From the NCBI GenBank assembly GCA_009767595.1, contig VSDK01009026.1, positions 373,491 through 437,490 of the forward strand: a stretch of 64,000 bases of DNA, written 5' to 3'. Positions 48,009 through 59,742 of this stretch are shown here, piece by piece. The notes beneath the pieces were generated by a model that searched no databases, was not told the origin of the DNA, and saw only the letters and a program-made list of their open reading frames with translations. The stretch's first letter is position 1, and each line of letters begins with the position of its first letter. The position numbers and the translations under genes were made by a program. This DNA is from Symbiodinium kawagutii (lineage: Eukaryota; Sar; Dinophyceae; Suessiales; Symbiodiniaceae).

Positions 48009-48452
48009 ATGTGGCTGTTTCTGGCTGTTGCATTATCATTTCCACTGGATGTTGATTCAACAGCTCTGTCTGCATGGGGTTCCTATTTCAATGGGTTGTA
48101 CCTTTAGTCCAAAAAACATATTAGCTAGCGACTGCCAGGGTCAGTTTGCACATGTGGCCGTATCACAGAAGCTTCATTGATTGACAACCACATGGCAAAA
48201 AAAGCCTACATGGTTGTGGTTCAAAATGATCACCCCCAAAACTCGGTGGCTCCCCACCCAAAATGGTCTTGTAGCTTTGTGGTCGCTTTCGTACCCTGTT
48301 TCGAGTCACATTTAGGTATAGCCATGGTAAATAAAAATAAGCATATTACATCCATGAATCTCAAATCTCTTCACATCCCCCCCATCATGGGCTGATGGTT
48401 GAACCAGCCCATGACTGTTGCAGGTCCCACATGGGAAGAATGGCCGGTCAAC

Positions 48453-50827
48453 CAGGCGACCCCAGGGACCCCAACGACTTCCTGGGCTTGTTCTTCAAGG
48501 TCCACTACTTCGATTTCACCGCCTGGTTCCAACCAAGGGTTGGTTCTCATTGATGATGATAGTCCTTTCTGTATATGCATATGATTGCATACGACTAATT
48601 TTATAAACAGCGATGTAGCTCAACTGAAAAAATGTATGTAAAGTGGTTGAACCAGGATTAATGGTACTTGCAATGATTACGTAGTTATACATCTGTACGG
48701 ATATGCACGTATACAGATATACAAATGTATGGTTGAGGGTCGAACATGACCAACACGAACAAACATGTCTTCGTTGTACTGCTCACGCGACTGGGACATC
48801 CTTGCTGCTGTGTGGCATTGACCTAAACCCAACACAAACGTGGAGGATTGTGCAATGACCAACCAACAGTTGGATGCAAATGAAAAGCAACTCCAACCTC
48901 TGCTACCACACAGCTCGAGCACTCTACTCCTTCGTCAACTAGACCAAGGATTTAAATATGGCTCCTGAAATTGGGTCACCCCAAAAGTCGGTTCTTTCCA
49001 CGTCAAACATTGTCACATTGTCATGTTTGGGGTTGCTTGGGATCCAACATTTCCGGTATTGCCCGTAGGCACCCGTATGCCCCCGTATGCCCTTGCGTGT
49101 GCTCGAAGATTCGACCCTGGCTGAGTCCCCCAACCGTACTGCTCCACATACACCTGGCAGTTGCGAGATGGAGACACAGCCAGCTGCCCCGTCATATCAT
49201 GTGGCAGTGGATCAGCAAAGCTGGGTGCGGGTGGATGCTAGATGTACATCAGACTCAAGCTCTTCCATTCTGTCAGCCTGGGAGGTTTGCCCGTCGCATC
49301 AGGTTCCAATAAGTTCCAATGCCATCCCTGCCGAGGCAGTAGGCCTGCAATGACTCTACAATCCAACGAAGCACATAGCACGGGGTCAAGTCCCCCAGTC
49401 TGCGGTTCATAAACCCAACCAGCTCCGGTTGTGTCTGCTGTAGATCTCAACCACTTCTCCTACTTGGGCCCCCCTTATCACAGCCACGTCTCCCTATCAG
49501 TTGATGGTTTATCTTCGACCGTTCCACCAAAACCACCAGTAAATAAACCATCAACAACCAACCATCAACAAAACAAATCACTTAATACACCATCACCCAT
49601 CAACAAACCAACCATCAATCGTGGCAGTATCCCAATCTCAACCATCAAAACTTCCATCAACAATCAACCATCAACCAGCAAAATCATCCATATCAACAAA
49701 AACAACTTCCATCAACTTCCATCACCCATCAAAAGCCAGTGTGCCAACCATCCCTTGGTTCAACCCACCCAGCCTTAGCTCACCACGGCTCCACCACGGC
49801 CAGCCACCATGGCCCCCCTGGGCTCCACCTCAAGGCACTCGTCGTAGAACTCCCCGCGGATGAGCCATCGCTTCACCGCCAGGTCCCGTGGATCCTCGTT
49901 GGAAAATCCGCAAGGCGATGGGAAGGGATGGATGAAGTGATGGGTGCCCCGTGGTTGGTGGTTGGGACTCCTGGTGAGGAACTTGGCTGATAGTGGTTAG
50001 TGGTGAGTGGTTAGTGGTGAGTGGTTAGGATAGGAACTTGGCTGATGAACACCAGGATTAGTTGATATCCTGTTGGTGAGTGCTTAGGAGTCCTGGTGAT
50101 AGGAGTCTTAGATGGTTGATAGTGGTTGATGATCATACTAGTGGCTGATGAACACTAGGATTATGAACATCATTTCGATCATTAGTTCAGTATCCTGTTG
50201 ATGAACAGATTGGTTAGGATTTGTGCCTAGTGATTATCAAGTAGTTGATTAATTGGTGATTATAATGATGGTAATGATAAACCAACGAATATGATTAGTG
50301 GTTATAGTGGTTGATGAACATATTAGCATAACCACCATTTGCACAACAGCGGTTGAGTATAGTACAGTATTCATCAGCTAATAGTGGTTGATGAACATAT
50401 TAGTGTTGATGAACCAGTTCTTTTTCCTTTTGTCAGTTGGAAATATTTCACCATGGATATCATTTGGATACACGCATAAGTCATTTGTTCGAATCGTACA
50501 CTCATATATCTAGATTGTTACATCAAATATGCTATAATCAACAAATAATGGATATGATTGACGGGTAAAAAATCTGAGGGTGTGTAGGATCCTCATCTTT
50601 CTCCCTACTACCGGTATAGCCTAAAGTACATGCTACATATGTATAAAAATTGTACCAAATAAATGCTACAACCAAGCAAGAATTCTTGAACATATATATA
50701 TATATATATGTAAACAAGATACTGTAACTCATACAATTAATCTGCATAGTAGCAAATGATTACATTCATACATACCTGGTATAACCACATACGAGTACTA
50801 CAATCAATGTATATTCAAGTATGAGGG

Positions 50828-50869
<42 letters not shown>

Positions 50870-51587
50870 GCGCAGTCACAATAGGGGACAATTCACCAGC
50901 AAACAGCGGAACCAAAAATTCATTTCTGATGGTTTAGAATGGTTGATAATGCTCAGTTGATTGCAGTGGTAATTAAGTAGTGTCCATAGCCATGTGTACC
51001 CTGAAAGCCGGTGCTTGTTTCCGTACCAAGAAATGATCGCCTTTCTTCAGTGCTTGCTGGAGGTGATCCAGAGATTGCTGATTCTCGGCTTCAAGTAGTC
51101 TTGATTTCAGAAACTCACTGCTGTCTTTGGGACCCTTTTGTCAGAATTTTCGAGCAAAAGGAAGAGAGCCGCTTTATCGTTATGGTCACTACCCGGAAGT
51201 TCCAACTTGTGTACAGGATATAAAGTCAATAGTCTAGGAAGTCCCTCAATTCATGTGCACACTCATTTGCTGTTATTTGTGCAAGGTTGGCTCCAGGGAT
51301 ACGTTTCCCAAGGTGTTTCTATGTGTTTCTCATGTTTCTTCCATGGGTTTTCCATAGTTTTCTGAACTTTCCCTGGTTTTCCCCCATGTTTCCATGACTT
51401 TCCCTGATGTTTCCATGGTTTTGACCATTTTTGTCCACGGCTTCCTCCCAAGTGTCCCCCAGGGCACCATGGGCCCGTGGTTTTCCACGTTGCCCGGCGC
51501 GCCTCTTTGAGGTGCTCCCGGCGCAGCACGAAGTCGCGCAGCAGCTCGCCGTCGCGGCCGTCACCGCGCTCTTGGATGAACTTGGGC
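48453..51587 (-). CDS. Multi-exon coiled-coil protein, unknown
   Basis: Exon 51587-51489 (acceptor CCTCCTTTTAG|G, donor CAAC|GTGGAA) reads PKFIQERGDGRDGELLRDFV then LRREHLKEARRA; almost every codon ends in C or G. Exon 51120-51027 joins in phase and reads SEFLKSRLLEAENQQSLDHL then QQALKKGDHFL, a heptad-like helix. Exon 49894-49829 (phase 0, AACGAG|G to GAG|GTGGAG) reads DPRDLAVKRWLIRGEFYDEC. Exon 48522-48453 reads GEIEVVDLEEQAQEVVGVPG but is out of phase with 49829, so an exon is missing. Introns contain GAT repeats and GTTGATGAACA words. No named family. Confidence 0.52.
50827..50869. repeat. (GAT)14 microsatellite
   Basis: Pure trinucleotide run in a predicted intron. Confidence 0.95.
51313..51425. 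repeat. Degenerate TTTCCATG repeat
   Basis: About ten irregular units around TTTCC[C/A]TG, such as CATGTTTCCATGACTTTCCC. On the minus strand they keep one frame open (GKSWKHGGKPGKVQK), which is probably an artefact. Confidence 0.6.
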
Positions 51588-51599
51588 CTAAAAGGAGGA

Positions 51600-52910
51600 A
51601 CGAAATGAACCAAGATATACTGAAGCTATATCTACTATGGGTCATATCCATTGATAATAGTTTATAATAGTTTCTAATAATGGGTGATTGATAATGAGTC
51701 ATTGATACTGGTCAATTTGACTCTAGTTGACAATAGTTATTAAAAAGTTTAATGTTGATAATGACTAAATAATCGGCTATCTATATGGTCATTTATAACA
51801 GGCTATCTGTCATCTATATGTCAGTTATAAGTGTCATTTGTTATAAGTTCATTTAGAAGAAGAAAGATAAGGATAAGAATAGTCATTTGTGATAGTGAAC
51901 CAATGAAACTAATCATTGTAATGAGCAAGTTTATAAGAAGTGATATCGTCATTTGTTCACAAACAATATAAGTGCAAATTTATATACCTGTCGTTAAACA
52001 TGACGATTCATGATTGCAAGTAAATATACGGGTAGTTGAATTAAGCAATAGATGAACTTACAATTATCATCACTATTATATATATATATATTATAGTAGT
52101 GATGATATTGCAGTCATTAATCAAAAGTGTAATGGTTTATGAACCTAGGTTTATAACAATGCTGATATGAAAAGTTAATGCGCCAATATTAGCAATGGTT
52201 AACAATGGATAATGGCAATCAGCAGTGAACCAAAAACAAGTTTATACAAGTAATGGGTCACTGCAACCATTTGTATCTTGTAGCACCAAGTAATGTTAAA
52301 AAGTAACGGGGTTTGCTAGGCAAGGTTAAAACAAGTAGTGGGTAACTATTCGCAAGTATTATAGTCAACAATGGGCCAACCATCTTACACGATAGTTCCT
52401 GTCAGCAATGGTTAACATTGCTAATAAGAAACATTTATATGAGAAGTGATTCGCAAACATCAGCAAAGGTTAAGAGGGGGTAAGAAATGCGAACAAGTGT
52501 GAATGGGTATAATTGGAAAATAACCATGGTTATACACCCTATAGAGCAGCCGAACTAAGCCCTATAACACCTACAGTATAACTGTGGAGGGTCAGCTGGG
52601 CAGCTGGCTTCAACCATCAAGCGTCATGCAGCTTATATGATTCATGGTCATTCATCATGGTGGGAGGTCACCTGGAGGTGCAATGACGACGAGTAATAGT
52701 CATTAAAAAGCAATTGATCAAAAGTGGTCAACAAGTAGATCAAAATGATTGACTTACTAACCCTCAATTGACTCTTGGAGAATCAGTTGGAGGGGTGGCT
52801 GGAGGGGTAGCTGGAGGGGTAGCTGGAGGTACAGCGGGTTTCAACGACGAAGAATCATGCAGCTTAGAAACAACGACTAAGCAGCACTTGACTGTCAACG
52901 ACTAACAAGC
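51600..52910. other. Noncoding, TGATAATGG/GTCATTTATAA-rich
   Basis: Long tract of loosely repeated GTCATTTGT, TTATAAGT and GGTTAACAATGG words with a TATATATATATATTATA palindrome near 52077. Three short GGAGGGGTAGCT repeats at 52790-52830. No gene seen. Confidence 0.5.
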
Positions 52911-52919
52911 TTAATTGTT

Positions 52920-53267
52920 TCAATCATCATGAGATGATTCTTCAAGGTGATGTCTCATAGTCAGTGATCCCAGTATGTGAGGGTTAAAGCTGCTCGAAGT
53001 GACGCCCGTGCAGCCAAGGCACACCATGTCTTTCCTCAGCCTATTCTTGTCCTTGGGGAGCTCTTGTCCCAACAGATATGCGGGATCCCACTCCTTCACC
53101 AAATTGTGCCCCTTGAAGAAAGTTGGTTGTCGTTGTGGTTGTGGTTGTGGTTGTGATGGTGGTTGTGGTTGTGGTTGTGGCCATTCGGCAGGTGGCGCTG
53201 AACGCCAAGCTCGAAGAGCTGGAAGCAGTTCATCTGGCAACAACTCCCACAGAGGACTCCATTTTTC
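52920..53267 (-). CDS. Long exon with Pro-Gln repeat, unknown
   Basis: From acceptor GCACCTTAG|G the minus strand is open for 115 codons to a TGA. It reads EKWSPLWELLPDELLPALRA, then a PQPQPQ tract encoded by a CCACAA microsatellite, then FFKGHNLVKEWDPAYLLGQE, LPKDKNRLRKDMVCLGCTGV and a less convincing tail. The real exon may end at ACGGGC|GTCACT near 53000. CLGC could be half of a metal site, but a second pair is not visible. No family recognised. Confidence 0.5.
   Translation of the reverse strand, partial: EKWSPLWELLPDELLPALRAWRSAPPAEWPQPQPQPPSQPQPQPQRQPTFFKGHNLVKEWDPAYLLGQELPKDKNRLRKDMVCLGCTGVTSSSFNPHILGSLTMRHHLEESSHDD
53127..53180. repeat. GGTTGT microsatellite within coding sequence
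   Basis: Imperfect hexamer GGTTGT/GGTTGTGGTTGTG, read on the minus strand as Pro-Gln. Confidence 0.85.
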
Positions 53268-53744
53268 CTAAGGTGCGCAGGCTGAGCTAGCCACAGTTGC
53301 TTCTTTTTTCACTTCTTTCTTGACCTGACAGATGGATTCGCGATCATTCTGCCGTGATCCATATCTATAAATTGTCATGTTTGCGTTGAGGCCGTTAAGG
53401 CTTTGATGAATGCCTTTTTGGCACGGTTTCAAGTACTTCAGGCTATGCCATGCAGATCTGGATCGGAGGGTATGGAATCGTCATTCAGCAGGGTACGGAT
53501 CAGGGGGTGTGGAGGCCAAGGACCTTGGTCACAAAATGCTTTGCAGAAAAGCTGGGTTGAAAAGTGAAGGCTTAGATTGATGATTGATGAGATTGGCGCC
53601 ATCTCGTCACCACCAACTAATCTAGCTGCAGCTATACCATGTCTAACCACGTCCGTCAGACACCATCAAACTGCGCATTGACGCCAAGCGGCTCCAACTG
53701 CTGATGATAGGAAGATTAGATCACCAGCATTCGGGTGGGGACTC

Positions 53745-53816
53745 TTAGCCCCTGACCTCCTTCTTCACAGTCTTCCGCACAACCGCAGAAGACTCTTCCT
53801 CTTTCTCCTCTGCGAC
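53745..53816 (-). CDS. Terminal exon, Glu/Lys-rich tail
   Basis: Canonical acceptor CACCCCCTTTCAG|G is followed in phase 0 by VAEEKEEESSAVVRKTVKKE, VRG and TAA. Upstream on the same strand (53830-53960) a Gly/Thr-rich stretch is encoded by an 11-bp GGGGCACCACA-like repeat. Product unknown. Confidence 0.5.
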   Translation of the reverse strand, partial: VAEEKEEESSAVVRKTVKKEVRG

Positions 53817-54120
53817 CTGAAAGGGTGCCCCCCCTGTGGTGCCCCCGCTGTGGTGCCTCCCCTGTAGTGCCGCTTTGGGATTCTGCTGGCTGAGTTGATG
53901 ATCCTGCAGAAAAGCCTGTTCTGGCCTTTGCCAACAGAAGCAGGTCGGTGATTTTCTCTTGGATTCAGCAGCCAACTACGGAATGGGAGTTGGGTAAAGA
54001 CAATCCCTTGCAACTTGAAACAAGCACCATGAATGGCCGAACTTGATGACAAAAAGTGACAAGCACTGGGGGGCCACGCGACAAAGTCTTCTACAAATGC
54101 ATCCCAACAATGGGATGGTG

Positions 54121-54222
54121 GTTTCTCAAAATAGGGGTACCCCTAAATCATCCATTATTAGTGATTTTTACCAATATACCAACATATACCAACCAATTCT
54201 GGGGTTCACCATTTTGAGAAAT
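54121..54222. mobile_element. MITE-like element, copy B
   Basis: Starts GTTTCTCAAAATAGGGGTAC and CCCTAAATCATCCA, ends GGGGTTCACCATTTTGAGAA. Ends are inverted repeats of about 12 bp (GTTTCTCAAAAT / ATTTTGAGAAAT). About 102 bp, AT-rich centre, no coding capacity. Confidence 0.65.
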
Positions 54223-54793
54223 CCCCGGATAGGTTCTGTCCAATTTGTGGTAAACCCCACTTCTGAGGGAGCAGATTACCGGTTTTCACCTAAGGCCATG
54301 GTCGGAGCATGTCCAAGGTCCGAACCACAAGGGCGTCCTGGTCCGTGAGGATGAGGATGAGTGATCTCCCCATAAACTCACCCAAACATTTGCAAGACAA
54401 TTCATCCTATGAACACGGAACTACTGGTTCAGTACAATCAAATCGCAGTCAACTACAGTGACTACAAACAATAGTCACCCCACCACAACACATTGCAAAC
54501 ACCATCAGCTGCAAACCGTGAATTAGAACTACCGGCTTTACTCAACACCATATTGAAACGCACATGCGATCTTCTTATTCAAAAAATGGTGACCCTGCCA
54601 TCACTATCACTGGGCCACATCGTGTGGTCATGGTGCGCCCCAAGTCACCTTGGCCTCTAAGGTCAGTCCTTGGCTTCTGAGAGCAAATCCTCCTCCTTCG
54701 CAGCTTTCGGAAGTGCCTGGTCACATGGGACATCAAAACACAGGCAGATGACAAACGAATCATGTAACGCCCTTGATGTATTGTACATTGAGG

Positions 54794-54880
54794 GTTTCTC
54801 AAAACAGGGGGGTAACCCCCAAATCATCCAATGTTAACCATATGCCAACCATTGCAAGGGGTTCCCTTATTGTGAGAAAC
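54794..54880. mobile_element. MITE-like element, copy C
   Basis: Starts GTTTCTCAAAACAGGGGGGT and CCCCCAAATCATCCA, ends GGGGTTCCCTTATTGTGAGA then AAC. Same ends and same CAAATCATCCA core as copies A and B. About 87 bp. Confidence 0.65.
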
Positions 54881-54916
54881 CACCATGAAGACAGCATGTC
54901 CTTGGAAACAATAAAG

Positions 54917-55042
54917 CTTGTGGGCCTGGAAACCGCCAACCCTCGCAGGTTTGATGCTTTAGCCGAAAACAGTTGGAGCTCGATCTTCAAGGAAGGCCAG
55001 GTTCTATTTTTCTTCAAGGTTGCACATGCTGAGCAAACGTAG
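54917..55042 (+). CDS. Weak exon candidate
   Basis: Plus frame after ACAATAAAG reads LVGLETANPRRFDALAENSW then SSIFKEGQVLFFFKVAH and stops; a donor CGCAG|GTTTGA is also possible inside. The minus strand is open as well. Unknown. Confidence 0.3.
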   Translation, partial: LVGLETANPRRFDALAENSWSSIFKEGQVLFFFKVAHAEQT

Positions 55043-55261
55043 AAATTCCTCAAGGTTGATCCAAATGAAGAAATGACAGGACCACGTGCCTTGTCTCTGA
55101 CCTCTGGTTGCAGAACTTGGTTTTAGCGTTGGCAATCTTGATTGATTTGGAGGGACAAAACGCAAGAATTCTAAACACCCAAAGCTGATGACACAGTCCT
55201 CAATTCTTTTGAACCTGTCCCTATATTTTCCAGGACACATTTTGACCATTGGGGGAATCAA
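55004..55261 (-). CDS. Open frame of 85 codons, unknown
   Basis: The minus frame reads MCPGKYRDRFKRIEDCVISF and GCLEFLRFVPPNQSRLPTLK to a stop. Protein-like, with strand as for most neighbours. No clear acceptor and no family. Confidence 0.32.
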   Translation of the reverse strand: MIPPMVKMCPGKYRDRFKRIEDCVISFGCLEFLRFVPPNQSRLPTLKPSSATRGQRQGTWSCHFFIWINLEEFLRLLSMCNLEEK

Positions 55262-55872
55262 TGGTAGTTCGTATTATCAGTTCTATCAAATTCCTACTTG
55301 GTGAGACACCGCTATCTTTGTTGATCACGTCCCAACACATTCATCAGGCTCTGTATTCCCTGTAATCCTCATGGAATTTTGTGCTATCCTCAACTGGAAG
55401 CCGAGTCCAATATGCCATTTAATAGGCTAGATGATTGTGTCCAGTGGTGATTTGATCTCAGTGTATCCCATCATATCCCGTTTATTGAACGATGGTGCTG
55501 GACCCGGCCTGCTTTGGGGGCTCGGCAGCAGCATCTGGCAACTGCCTGAGAGGCGAATCTCAGTTGTTGTCCACCATGTTTTACCAGCCTCTTGGATTCC
55601 TGAGGGTGTTGGGCAGTCGCATCATGATATCAATGCACCAACAACGATACAAATCACCAACAAGACAATGATACCATGATACGACAAGGATATACAACAC
55701 GAATTACGCTGCCAATGGTAACAATAACGTATTTCCTTCTGATTGATGAGGGCTAGTTCTTTACTCCTGTATGTCTGGCAGCAACCAACAACCAGCCATA
55801 AAACACCTTCTTACACATGGGTACAGTGGTGAAAACATCCCCCGTGATTGTTCCCCCAACTGTGGCCATCTG

Positions 55873-56362
55873 CATTCTATAAACGTTTGGGCTTTATAAA
55901 ATGGAAAATCAAGTAAAATCAATATGTTTTGTTTATAGAATAAGTAAAGCGAAATAAAGCGAGTGCTTTTATAGAATGATTTTCCTTGTAAACACCTACC
56001 AAAGGACGTGGCGAAGCACAAAGTGCAAAACCTTTATGGAATGAGATTAGTGCCTGCCAGCAACCATCAGATGAGGGAACCCGCTCTATTTATAGAATGT
56101 CCTCAGTGTCAACTACATGTGACATGCTTTTGTCAAGCGATTCTTTTGCCAAGGCAAAGGGGTTTATAGAATGAGTTCAACATGTCCACACAAGAGGCTT
56201 CCCAGGGGTCACCAGGCTGATGTTTATAGAATGAGTGAATCAACATCCATCAATATATATCATGCTTTTTTAATCTCTTGGATCCTTAATGGAGCCCAAG
56301 GTCCTTTATAGAATGGGCCTGTTAATGTCATTCTATAGACTCACACATCCCTCATTCTATAG
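55873..56362. repeat. Spaced TTTATAGAATG motif array
   Basis: TTTATAGAATG or a one-base variant starts at 55893 (variant), 55932, 55968, 56033 (variant), 56089, 56163, 56223 and 56305. Reverse-complement copies CATTCTATA lie at 55873, 56329 and 56353. The intervening sequences of about 40-80 bp are unrelated to one another. The forward run is bracketed by inverted copies at both ends. Not a tandem repeat, not CRISPR (motif is short, spacers vary), and no ORF. Confidence 0.85.
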
Positions 56363-57533
56363 TGAACACTGGCGGGGGATGTGAAAACAACTGTATCATC
56401 CGTATCTTCCGTTGGTTCAGGCCTGTCCATGCTCGTTATTATCCAGGTCATACTACCTTGCACACCAACCAATCAACCAACCAGCGAATCAGCCAACCAA
56501 CCAGCCAGCCAGCCTACATGCACACCGACAAGCCCAACCAAACCAACCAAACCAACCATGCAAACAACTGGCCCGCCCAACCAATGTCTTTTGCCACTCA
56601 CCAGCATCAGGGACCCAACGGCTCGGAGCCCTCTGCAGCAGGCGCTATCTCAGCCTTGGTCGATGCTTCATTTCTGATGAAATGATTGAACATGGGACAT
56701 CATGGGATTTTCCATAGCTAAGTATGTTTAAACATGTGAACTATGGGGGAATAACCACCATAACGTATCTTATTAACTGGTAAAAAATGATTCACACAGC
56801 TTCAAGACTGGTATACATCGATCAGTTTGTCGATCACGGAAGGCAATAAGTGGGTGTCCCCATTCTCGGGGGTCGACATGGACTTCCCTCTGCACTGATC
56901 ATCCAACGGAAGGTCTTTGAATCAGAACATGACCTGTCATCCTACCATCCTCTCCACTGTCCGCAACCAGCTTCACCTCAGGTTGCTGTCCATGTTTCCC
57001 AGTCGTCAGCACCTCCAGCCCAGTCTGAGGCTATCCAACCATCTCATCCAAGCTGGAGAGCAAGGTGACGTGACACGTCCGATCTCTGATCTGCTTCAGT
57101 GGCTGTGCTTCAGTTGATCAACTCACAATGAAGTGACCATTTGAATTTGCTGCATCCTCCGCTTAGAGAGGACAGTTCCTTGTGGGTACCTGGATACAGA
57201 GGTAATTGGAAGCTTGTTATAACAAACCATCAATCGCCTTCACATTCATTGTAGCCATTTATAGGTTTATAGCCATGATTAACTAATTACTAATCATGAG
57301 TGGCCATCATGTAAATATTGATGACGTGATGAACAGCTTAAAAGAGCCATGCTTGGGCTGAATCTTCTGGTGCTGAGCCACCAGTGCTGCAGTGGAAGGT
57401 GCCAAGAAAACATGTGCAAAATGTGGAAACGAGAATGTAGATGATCATCAGTGGCAATGACTAGCCACCATGAACCACTACCTCAACCATCCGGAATCAG
57501 GGTTAATCATTAACTATGAGTATTGACCATTGA

Positions 57534-57647
57534 CGATCACAAATAATCACTAGCGCTTATAATTCACCATCATCGACCAGCATCAGCAGTCGATCACAAA
57601 TAATCACTAGCGCTTATAATTCACCATCATCGACCAGCATCAGCAGT
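57534..57647. repeat. 57-bp tandem duplication
   Basis: Two near-identical units starting CGATCACAAATAATCACTAG at 57534 and 57591. Confidence 0.92.
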
Positions 57648-57696
57648 CATTCGCTGCCAATTTCCCAGGCAGGAATTTTGCTCTGGCACGGTTGGA

Positions 57697-57921
57697 TTGG
57701 TTGGGTCTGGTCTGGTCCTGTCCGCTCAACTCCCACTCGTTCCTTTTCAATCTACGTCGAAAGGACGGGTCGTCCTAACATCGCCCAACTTTGTGGCGAT
57801 TCGCGACTCAAAGGAAATCATCCAGAGGCTTCACAGTGCAACCTGCGTGCCAAACCGTCTCGATACCATCCTCGAAGTTGCAATGGTTACTCAATGCTCA
57901 TATTTTCATGGTGGGTTGTGA
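57697..57921 (+). CDS. Open frame, possible exon
   Basis: Plus frame reads GRVVLTSPNFVAIRDSKEII then QRLHSATCVPNRLDTILEVA up to a possible donor TTTCATG|GTGGG. GC-rich island between repetitive flanks. Unknown product. Confidence 0.38.
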   Translation: MVGSGLVLSAQLPLVPFQSTSKGRVVLTSPNFVAIRDSKEIIQRLHSATCVPNRLDTILEVAMVTQCSYFHGGL

Positions 57922-57949
57922 TAGTCACCAAGAGAATGGTAGTGTATGT

Positions 57950-58007
57950 ATATATATATATTATATACTATTATATATATATATACTAATATATATATAT
58001 ATACACA
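57950..58007. repeat. (TA)n microsatellite
   Basis: Interrupted TA runs. Confidence 0.85.
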
Positions 58008-58178
58008 CTGTATGAATTTATGAACACACTCGTACATAATATGCAAGCAGTGTCATCATACCCGTAACAAAACAACCACCCAAACAACCAAGCAGCTAAG
58101 AAATCAAGCAATGCCTTGGATCATTTGAAGCAAACAACGTTCAACATTGTGACAGGCTAAGGCGAAGCCTGAGAGCCA

Positions 58179-58481
58179 ATGTCACGATGGTTTCACTTGC
58201 ACTATCTTGACGATCAGGCCATGATTGGGGGATCCAATGCTGCAAAAATGTATACAATTGCCTTGTTGGAACTTGGGGTGTCCATGACGGGTACCCTGCA
58301 AGCATCATCAGAGATCCCAAGCGAACGGGTACCCCCACATCAAATGATCAAACTGATCAGGCTCCAACCAGTTGTTGATAACAAATGTTGCTTACTTGTT
58401 TGTGCGTGTTTTACTGAACCTAAATATCATCTACTGGTGATTCTGTCAAGCTGCACTATTGGTTCTTGGATGTTCAACTAG
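58179..58481 (+). CDS. Open frame of 100 codons, unknown
   Basis: Reads YLDDQAMIGGSNAAKMYTIA then LLELGVSMTGTLQASSEIPS in its better part. No splice sites fix it and the minus strand is open over 58141-58338. Low confidence. Confidence 0.28.
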   Translation: MSRWFHLHYLDDQAMIGGSNAAKMYTIALLELGVSMTGTLQASSEIPSERVPPHQMIKLIRLQPVVDNKCCLLVCACFTEPKYHLLVILSSCTIGSWMFN

Positions 58482-59742
58482 TCAACCTAAATTTGAAAGA
58501 ATAGATTCAACCTGTATATCCAACCTATATTCATTGACTTCAGGTGACTCTATAGTTATAGGCAAGTTCATTACTTAATGAACTGGTAATCCTATATATA
58601 TATATATACAGCCCCATATCGGCTCGTTACTGTTCCTGGTTCATGGTAAGTTAACCCTCAAGCCCTCCTCTCAGCAGATTGGTTTTCCGGTCCCACCTCG
58701 TGGTTGACGACGTGGCACCTTGGGGTGTCCAGCCAACAAGCAACCGGTGAGGCCAACCAGCGTTGCCAGCTTTGCCATTGAATGATTAGATGACATGGCT
58801 GTTATGTTGGACAGTTGATTGCCGCGATTGGCCGTAATACTGACTGCTAGTTGATACATGGATGGCAAGAGCTGAACAACTATTGACTATTAGCATGGCC
58901 ATCAATAGCTACGATGAACAACAAAACAATTGATTACTCTTGCCGTTGACAGCTCTTCAACTGTTTCGCAGTTTAGCAAGTACCGTCCATGGCTGTTAAA
59001 CGGTAATCAGTGTGAAAACAACAATTCTGGGAATAATGAACCTATTTGAGTCAGAGGCAAGATCAGGGATTGACCATAGTGACTGCTTATTTGGATTGGC
59101 CCTCCGCCTCAACGACTTGCCTGCAATGATTTATTTTAGGAGCAAATACCGGACTGATTTTGGGTGGAGGGATAGCCCAACCAATAAAAGGAATTCGTAG
59201 AAGCAACCACGACCAACAATGACCAACGATAGCAAACAATCACCAACAATTGCCAGCAATGACCAACAACAAGCAAAATTGGGTCAGGTCTGAGGCATGG
59301 GTGAATGAGCATTCTTGGATGTCAGAGAAGAGTAGCTGCTTGTATGGAAATAGGGACCCTTATAGGCGCTTAGATCTCACAACAAGCACTAGCCATCTTT
59401 GGCGGTTGGGTTGCCTATAGTTGATGGGTTCAGGGCATCCGTCAACTAAGTTGGACAGCTCCGCAGAACACTATGGTCGATTGTGCCCGCTGGCTGCGCT
59501 GGCCGTCTCGGCTATGGAGGAGGGGTTGAACATGGCGGCAGTATCACCCCTATCTACCATCACAGAAACTTGGTATATAATTTGGTCACGTTTACCGTCA
59601 AAGAATACACAGCTCTTGGCGCACGTCTTTGCATCATAGCCTTTATCTGCTTCCACACCTCAACCATTCCTATGGCACGAGTTGATAATCAACAATACTA
59701 GTGGTTCATCATAATGTGGACCATTAATGGTTAAGCTCTGAT

